A program made the translations under genes and the position numbers. 9,349 nucleotides of DNA from an uncultured Alphaproteobacteria bacterium (GTDB lineage: Bacteria; Pseudomonadota; Alphaproteobacteria; Sneathiellales; Sneathiellaceae), in the NCBI GenBank assembly GCA_937910835.1, contig CALEMG010000101.1, forward strand, positions 1-9,349, given 5' to 3'. The notes beneath the pieces are model-generated. The model was not told where the DNA came from and searched no databases. It saw nothing but the letters and a program-made list of their open reading frames with translations. Position 1 is the stretch's first letter. Each line of letters begins with the position of its first letter. This document shows positions 6,002 through 9,349 of the stretch, piece by piece.

Positions 6002-6717
6002 CTGCCACATGCGGCTTGCCGCTGCGCAAGCGGTGGCAGCCAATGATCCAGAAAATGATCGAGCCAGCTACGCATGTCGGTATCATGTTTTCGTCGGCCT
6101 TCAAGTTGCAGTTCTTTTGACTGTGCGCCGGGATCACTCAGCATATGCGCGGCCTTTGTCGCCCATCGACGGTTCATTGCTTCGGTCACTTCGGGATGGA
6201 ATTGGATGCCATAGGCATTCTTGCCGACTTGGTAGGCCTGATTTGGAAAGAAGTCGCCGCTGGCAAGCAAGGTGGCCCCGTTTGGAACATCAAATCCTTC
6301 CCGATGCCATTGATACGCCATCATCGGCTTTTTAAAGAGAAAACCACCATCCTCGGTAGGAGTTAGTTTGTAGTACCCGACCTCCCGCAGACCTTCTTCA
6401 TGCTCTGCGACCCGTGCGCCCAAGGCACGGGCCATTATCTGGGCGCCAAGGCAAATCCCGAGATACGGGGTTTCGCTTTTGAGCAAGACATCGATCAACT
6501 TGGTTTCCTCACGGATAAACTCTTCATGGTCGTCATTGGCGCTCATCGGTCCGCCAAAGATGACGGTAGCGGCATGGTCGTCCATCGTTCTTGGCAATGG
6601 CTGCCCAATAGCCGGAATGCGCATATCGAGTTCAAATCCACGGGTACGAATGGCTTCGCCGACATGGCCAGGATCAGAAGTAGCCTGATGCATAACAAGA
6701 AGAACTTTTTGCGACAT
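5998..6717 (-). CDS. Class I glutamine amidotransferase domain protein
   Basis: Encodes 239 residues forming a stand-alone class I glutaminase. The oxyanion and nucleophile region is YLGICLGAQ with C89, the early loop is VIFGGPMSAND, and the catalytic histidine and glutamate are in YGIQFHPEVTE (H174, E176). These three residues form the triad that releases ammonia from glutamine. The protein resembles the GMP synthase-like amidotransferases found free in many bacteria. Related families include gamma-glutamyl hydrolases acting on polyamine or other gamma-glutamyl compounds, and the partner or real substrate here is not evident. A C-terminal extension of about 60 residues after the catalytic block is hydrophilic and ends in SWLDHFLDHWLPP. 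The ribosome binding site is weak: AAGGA lies about 13 bases before the ATG. There is no synthase partner gene nearby. Confidence 0.88.
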   Translation of the reverse strand: MSQKVLLVMHQATSDPGHVGEAIRTRGFELDMRIPAIGQPLPRTMDDHAATVIFGGPMSANDDHEEFIREETKLIDVLLKSETPYLGICLGAQIMARALGARVAEHEEGLREVGYYKLTPTEDGGFLFKKPMMAYQWHREGFDVPNGATLLASGDFFPNQAYQVGKNAYGIQFHPEVTEAMNRRWATKAAHMLSDPGAQSKELQLEGRRKHDTDMRSWLDHFLDHWLPPLAQRQAACGS

Positions 6718-6847
6718 TATTGGAACAAAATCCTTGCTTAAACGAAAAACCAGCCCGTGACTTAGTTTAGCTTTCCTTTAGGTCGATACAAGACCATATC
6801 CAGTTAATATCAGAAAATGATTGGCAATTGATTACCAGAGAGGGGAA

Positions 6848-8104
6848 ATGATTCATAAGATAGCGATACTCAGATACCTAGCGGTCTTGATAGGACTCTC
6901 CGTGATGGCAACTCCCATATCTGTGCTCTTTGCGCAGGACACGGATGAGGTGGGGGCGATGATTACCATCCGCGCTGAAGAGCTTCCCAAGCCTTATGAA
7001 ACTCCGGTTGAAGCGCTCAGCCCGCGTCGGGTAAGCTCAAATAAGAAGGGCGAACTCAACCTGCCGCCCGGCTTCAAGGTAAATCCCTTTCGCAGGGGGC
7101 TGACTCATGCGAGGTGGCTCTACTCGCTGGACAACGGAGATGTATTGCTGGCGGAGCCGCGGGGCGGCAAGATTACCATCCTGCGCGATGCGGACAGCGA
7201 TGGAAGAGCAGAAATCGAGAAAACGCTAGTCGATGACCTTGAAACGCCGCATGGCTTGGCGATCATTGGCGACTGGCTATATATCGGCGAGGAAACACAG
7301 GTCCGCCGCATTCCCTTCAAGGTTGGCAATCTCGATGCCACCGGCCCGATTGAGGACGTAACCGAGCCTGGATCCCTAGGCGATGGGCGCGGGCATTGGA
7401 CACGCATTTTGCTCTATGATGAGGAGGACAACGCGCTCTATATTTCCGTTGGAAGTGCGTCGAACATTGGAGTTGAGCCGTTACCGCGTGCCAGCATCCA
7501 GAAGCTCTATCTTGACGATAAGCGGATGGAAACGGTGGCAACAGGCCTCAGAAACCCAGTCGGTATGGATTTTAATCCTGTTACCGGCGGGCTTTATACG
7601 GTGGTGAATGAGCGAGATGGTTATGGCGACGGTCTGGTGCCGGATTACCTGACGGAAGTGAAAGAGGGCGGCTTTTACGGCTGGCCTTACGCCTATTCTG
7701 GAACTATCCCAGATCCGGACTATGCCGACAGGGCCCCGGAGATGGTCGCGAAGTCGATCCTACCCGATGTCTTGTTTCAGTCCCATTCCGCGCCACTCGG
7801 TCTCACTTTTTATAGAGCCGAGCAATTCCCGACGGAATATAAAAATGATGCATTCGTCGCCTTTCAGGGCTCATGGAATGCATCCGTACCGACGGGCTAT
7901 AAAATAGTCCGCGTACCGTTTGAAAATGGACGCCCTACCGGCTCCTATCAGAATTTTGCAACCGGATTTCGTATCGAAATGGAAGATCCCGGCGCCGCAA
8001 AAGTCTGGGGGCGGCCAGTAGGCCTTGCGGTGGCGGCCGATGGATCACTTCTGATTGCGGATGCTGTTAGTCAGACGATATGGCGCATCTCCTATGCGCC
8101 ATAA
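6848..8104 (+). CDS. Secreted PQQ-dependent sugar dehydrogenase (glucose/sorbosone dehydrogenase family)
   Basis: Encodes 418 residues. The N-terminus (MIHKIAILRY, hydrophobic core, cleavage near LFA-QD) is a signal peptide, so the enzyme should be periplasmic. The mature part is a beta-propeller of the soluble glucose/L-sorbosone dehydrogenase family. Landmarks in order are LPPGFKV (72-78), an EF-hand-like DADSDGRAE (114-122), TPHGLAI (H135), GRGHWTR (H183), YISVGSASNIG, ATGLRNPVGMDFNP (231-244), NERDGYGDGLVPDYL (254-268), FYGWPY, HSAPLGLTFY (H313), FQGSWN and GRPVGLAVAADGSLLIAD (388-405). These match the calcium and PQQ binding surfaces of the family. It would oxidise a sugar or similar alcohol/aldehyde and pass electrons to the respiratory chain. 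I chose ATG 6848, with AGAGAGGGG just upstream, over the in-frame TTG at 6821. No PQQ synthesis or cytochrome gene is adjacent. Confidence 0.9.
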   Translation: MIHKIAILRYLAVLIGLSVMATPISVLFAQDTDEVGAMITIRAEELPKPYETPVEALSPRRVSSNKKGELNLPPGFKVNPFRRGLTHARWLYSLDNGDVLLAEPRGGKITILRDADSDGRAEIEKTLVDDLETPHGLAIIGDWLYIGEETQVRRIPFKVGNLDATGPIEDVTEPGSLGDGRGHWTRILLYDEEDNALYISVGSASNIGVEPLPRASIQKLYLDDKRMETVATGLRNPVGMDFNPVTGGLYTVVNERDGYGDGLVPDYLTEVKEGGFYGWPYAYSGTIPDPDYADRAPEMVAKSILPDVLFQSHSAPLGLTFYRAEQFPTEYKNDAFVAFQGSWNASVPTGYKIVRVPFENGRPTGSYQNFATGFRIEMEDPGAAKVWGRPVGLAVAADGSLLIADAVSQTIWRISYAP

Positions 8105-8127
8105 TATGTTGTGATGGAATTATTATA

Positions 8128-8132
8128 GACTC
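8128..8132. promoter_or_regulatory. GANTC (CcrM) methylation site upstream of gcrA
   Basis: GACTC lies 104-108 bases before the gcrA start. GANTC is the CcrM methyltransferase site, and GcrA is known to act at promoters that carry methylated GANTC. The motif is expected by chance about once every 256 bases, so a regulatory role here is only suggested. Confidence 0.3.
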
Positions 8133-8235
8133 TCTGCGCTGTCAGGGATATATCAGTGGGGCTTTGGCGGCGGCGCGACTTCATATTGTTAGTGACCGCC
8201 GATGATTTAGGGCAACCGCAACAAGAGATCATGGA

Positions 8236-8559
8236 ATGAGTTGGACTGAAGAACGTATTGAGAAGCTTAAAAAGCTTTGGGGCTCGGGCAAAACAGCTGC
8301 TGAAATTGCTGAAGAACTTGGGGACGTCACCCGCAATGCTGTCATAGGCAAGGCAAATCGTCTTGGCCTGTCGTCTAAGTCAACGCCTGCGGCGGCCAAA
8401 CCAAAGAAGAAAGTCATTCCGGCGCATCGTGCCTGCCAATGGCCAATCGGCCATCCAGGTGAGGACAACTTCCATTTTTGTGGAGATGAGGCAGTGCCGA
8501 GCAAGCCCTATTGCCTGAAGCATTGCAATATGGCCTATCAAAACAAAGACAATAGTTAG
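8236..8559 (+). CDS. gcrA: GcrA-family cell cycle regulator, short form
   Basis: GcrA binds RNA polymerase sigma70 and DNA at CcrM-methylated promoters, and controls cell-cycle genes in Alphaproteobacteria. The N-terminal DNA-binding region is clear: MSWTEERIEKLKKLW with G-S-G-K-T-A-A-E-I-A, then TRNAVIGKANRLGL (residues 32-45), a helix-turn-helix. A basic, proline/alanine-rich linker of about 20 residues (STPAAAKPKKK) follows. The C-terminal sigma-interacting part is RACQWPIGHPGEDNFHFCGDE to PYCLKHCNMAYQ, with cysteines at 67, 82, 93 and 97. At 107 residues it is much shorter than the roughly 170-residue Caulobacter protein, mainly through a shorter linker. It could be the main GcrA or a paralogue. 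The ribosome binding site is weak (AAGAGA). The gene starts its own unit 131 bases after the dehydrogenase gene. Confidence 0.93.
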   Translation: MSWTEERIEKLKKLWGSGKTAAEIAEELGDVTRNAVIGKANRLGLSSKSTPAAAKPKKKVIPAHRACQWPIGHPGEDNFHFCGDEAVPSKPYCLKHCNMAYQNKDNS

Positions 8560-8571
8560 GCCATTTAGGCC
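8556..8571. repeat. TTAGGCC direct repeat spanning the stop codons of gcrA and the dioxygenase gene
   Basis: TTAGGCC occurs at 8556-8562 and again at 8565-8571. The first copy contains the gcrA stop (TAG, 8557-8559). The second contains, on the minus strand, the TAA stop of the convergent gene (8565-8567). GGCC in both copies could also pair as a 4 bp stem around ATTTA. It is too short to count as a secure terminator. Confidence 0.4.
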
Positions 8572-8915
8572 GCTTCAAACATTTCCAGATTAAGTTTCAG
8601 CTTCTCACCAAGCCAAAGCGCATGGTCACGATGATCTTCAAGGTCATGACCGGTTTCTGGATGCACCAGAATATCGAGGCCTTGACGGTTGAGCATGAGC
8701 CAGGGAACGATTTTGGTGAATTCTTCCGTCGCGAATGCCACCTGATACATGGAAATCGGGTGAGGGCCAACTGGTCTGTCATGCCAGCGTCCTAAGGCGA
8801 CATCAAACATAACGCCCAGCTGCTCGCGGACGCTGGCCGCAGCCGGTTTTGTTTCCGGGCGATAATAGATATGGGCATGATATCCGATTATTCCCCGGCT
8901 CATATCTTGAGGCAT
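8565..8915 (-). CDS. DOPA 4,5-dioxygenase family protein
   Basis: Encodes 116 residues, the usual size of this small family, which is named for the plant and fungal enzymes that open the ring of DOPA between carbons 4 and 5. Bacterial members are mostly uncharacterised. Family blocks are visible: GYHAHIYYRPET (11-22), GRWHDRPVGPHPISMYQVAF (42-61), PWLMLNRQGLDILVHPETGH (71-90) and LEDHRDHALWLGEKL (92-106). Histidines 13, 15, 45, 52, 85, 95 and 98 include the likely metal ligands. I chose the ATG at 8915 because GAAGGA sits 8 bases upstream and the protein then starts just before GYHAH. The longer frame from 8993 has no supporting start signal and adds residues unlike the family. The ribosome binding site lies in a hairpin. 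The gene is divergent from the crotonase gene, but a shared pathway is only a guess. Confidence 0.88.
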   Translation of the reverse strand: MPQDMSRGIIGYHAHIYYRPETKPAAASVREQLGVMFDVALGRWHDRPVGPHPISMYQVAFATEEFTKIVPWLMLNRQGLDILVHPETGHDLEDHRDHALWLGEKLKLNLEMFEAA

Positions 8916-8918
8916 AAC

Positions 8919-8936
8919 AATTTTCCTTCGAAAATT
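8919..8936 (-). promoter_or_regulatory. Hairpin containing the ribosome binding site of the dioxygenase gene
   Basis: On the minus strand AATTTTC, loop GAAG, GAAAATT form a perfect 7 bp stem that ends 3 bases before the ATG at 8915. The Shine-Dalgarno sequence GAAGGA occupies the loop and the first bases of the 3' arm, so folding could partly hide it. The stem is AT-rich and would melt easily. Confidence 0.4.
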
Positions 8937-8986
8937 CACTGGCTTTAAAGAGCCGATCCTTGTTAACATAGTTACTCCACGTCGCT

Positions 8987-9016
8987 TTGTCATGGCAGGA
9001 CCATGCAGACGCTATA
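8987..9016 (+). promoter_or_regulatory. Candidate promoter with overlapping dyad for the crotonase gene
   Basis: TTGTCA (8987-8992) and GCTATA (9011-9016) are spaced by 18 bases and precede an AT-rich stretch and the ribosome binding site. A dyad CATGG (8991-8995), CAGGA, CCATG (9001-9005) overlaps the -35 region and the spacer, where a repressor could act. The arms are short and both calls are tentative. Confidence 0.35.
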
Positions 9017-9043
9017 AAAAATATATAAACCGGAGGAAAACCC

Positions 9044-9349
9044 GTGTCCTATGAGCATATCCTTTATGATGTCGAAGATCAGATCCTGACCATTACCCTT
9101 AATCGCCCGGATAATCTGAATGCGTTCACCAAGATTATGCGTAATGAATTAATTGACGCGTTTGAAAAGGCGGATAATGACGACGACGTCCGGATTATTA
9201 TTGTCACCGGTGCGGGGCGGGCTTTCTGTGCCGGAGCCGATCTTGGAAAAGGAACGGAGACTTTCGACTATAAGGCGCGTGGTGAGCTAAACGATGGTGA
9301 AGTGCATCGCGACGGCGGCGGTCGTGTTACCCTGCGGATGTTTCAATCA
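9044..9349 (+). CDS. Enoyl-CoA hydratase/crotonase family protein, 3' truncated by window edge
   Basis: The first 102 residues of a crotonase-fold enzyme. The start is GTG at 9044 with a strong ribosome binding site, GGAGG at 9032-9036, seven bases upstream. ITLNRPDNLNAFT (17-29) gives the first oxyanion-hole strand, with the backbone near A27. RIIIVTGAGRAFCAGADLGKG (50-70) holds the second oxyanion-hole element, AGADL. The catalytic glutamates expected further on lie beyond the window, so hydratase, isomerase and other crotonase activities cannot be separated. After AGADL there is a charged, glycine-rich insertion (residues 70-95), seen in longer crotonase-like members. The product would act on acyl-CoA thioesters in the cytoplasm, in line with the CoA transferase earlier in the window, although the two genes are 3 kb apart and not in one operon. 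Confidence 0.92.
   Translation, partial: MSYEHILYDVEDQILTITLNRPDNLNAFTKIMRNELIDAFEKADNDDDVRIIIVTGAGRAFCAGADLGKGTETFDYKARGELNDGEVHRDGGGRVTLRMFQS

Noticed and set aside
6720..6726. TTGGAAC just before the amidotransferase start, identical to part of the 4061-4077 dyad.
   Set aside because: It is a single seven-base match without an opposed half-site, and it falls between the ribosome binding site and the ATG. Chance is the better explanation.
8168..8201. CGGCGG/CCGCCG inverted repeat in the gcrA leader as a terminator for the dehydrogenase gene.
   Set aside because: The six-base arms are separated by 22 bases and no T-run follows; GC-rich triplets of this kind are common.
8231..8239. A three-codon frame ATG-GAA-TGA overlapping the gcrA start, as a possible coupling leader peptide.
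   Set aside because: It is too short to judge and has no distinct ribosome binding site. Such overlaps are frequent by chance.
8916..8993. An N-terminal extension of the dioxygenase-family protein from an ATG at 8993.
   Set aside because: The extra 26 residues do not resemble the family, and the best-placed ribosome binding site serves the ATG at 8915.

Overview
The window looks like ordinary chromosomal DNA of an alphaproteobacterium of moderate GC content. The best taxonomic marker is a gcrA gene (GcrA is a cell-cycle regulator confined to Alphaproteobacteria). The cobT sequence also resembles the alphaproteobacterial form of that enzyme, and the gene mix (cobalamin assembly, CoA transferase, crotonase, PQQ-type dehydrogenase) suits a free-living aerobic heterotroph. 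I cannot name a genus from sequence alone. There is no rRNA, tRNA, CRISPR array, insertion sequence, phage gene or integration site that I can support.

Layout from left to right. (1) The 3' end of an MsbA-like ABC exporter gene (1-671, +) converges on a family 9 (heptosyltransferase-like) glycosyltransferase gene (674-1639, -); both point to envelope lipid and LPS assembly. (2) A 162 bp divergent gap with a nested inverted repeat leads into a secreted, cysteine-free protein of the molybdopterin-oxidoreductase fold (1802-2323, +). Nineteen bases later comes a CobC-like histidine phosphatase (2343-2990, +), which converges on cobT (2993-3904, -). CobT and CobC act at successive or alternative steps of cobalamin nucleotide-loop assembly. 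This CobT lacks about 35 residues that the family normally conserves. (3) A 219 bp divergent gap, the longest non-coding stretch here, carries a cobT promoter candidate and a palindromic operator candidate in front of a peroxiredoxin-like gene (4124-4657, +). (4) A family III CoA transferase gene (4811-6001, +) converges on a class I glutamine amidotransferase gene (5998-6717, -), the two overlapping by 4 bases. (5) A secreted PQQ-type sugar dehydrogenase (6848-8104, +) is followed by gcrA (8236-8559, +), which converges on a small DOPA 4,5-dioxygenase-family gene (8565-8915, -). (6) A crotonase/enoyl-CoA hydratase gene starts at 9044 and runs off the right edge.

Most genes appear to be single transcription units in alternating orientation; only the 1802/2343 pair looks like an operon. 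All four convergent pairs end within 5 bases of each other or overlap, leaving no room for a terminator between stop codons. No intergenic stretch exceeds 300 bases.

I did not find a convincing new multi-gene system. The observation most worth following is the internally shortened cobT. After it come the operator-like palindrome at 4062-4077, the nested inverted repeat at 1694-1733 and the hairpin that holds the ribosome binding site of the dioxygenase gene.
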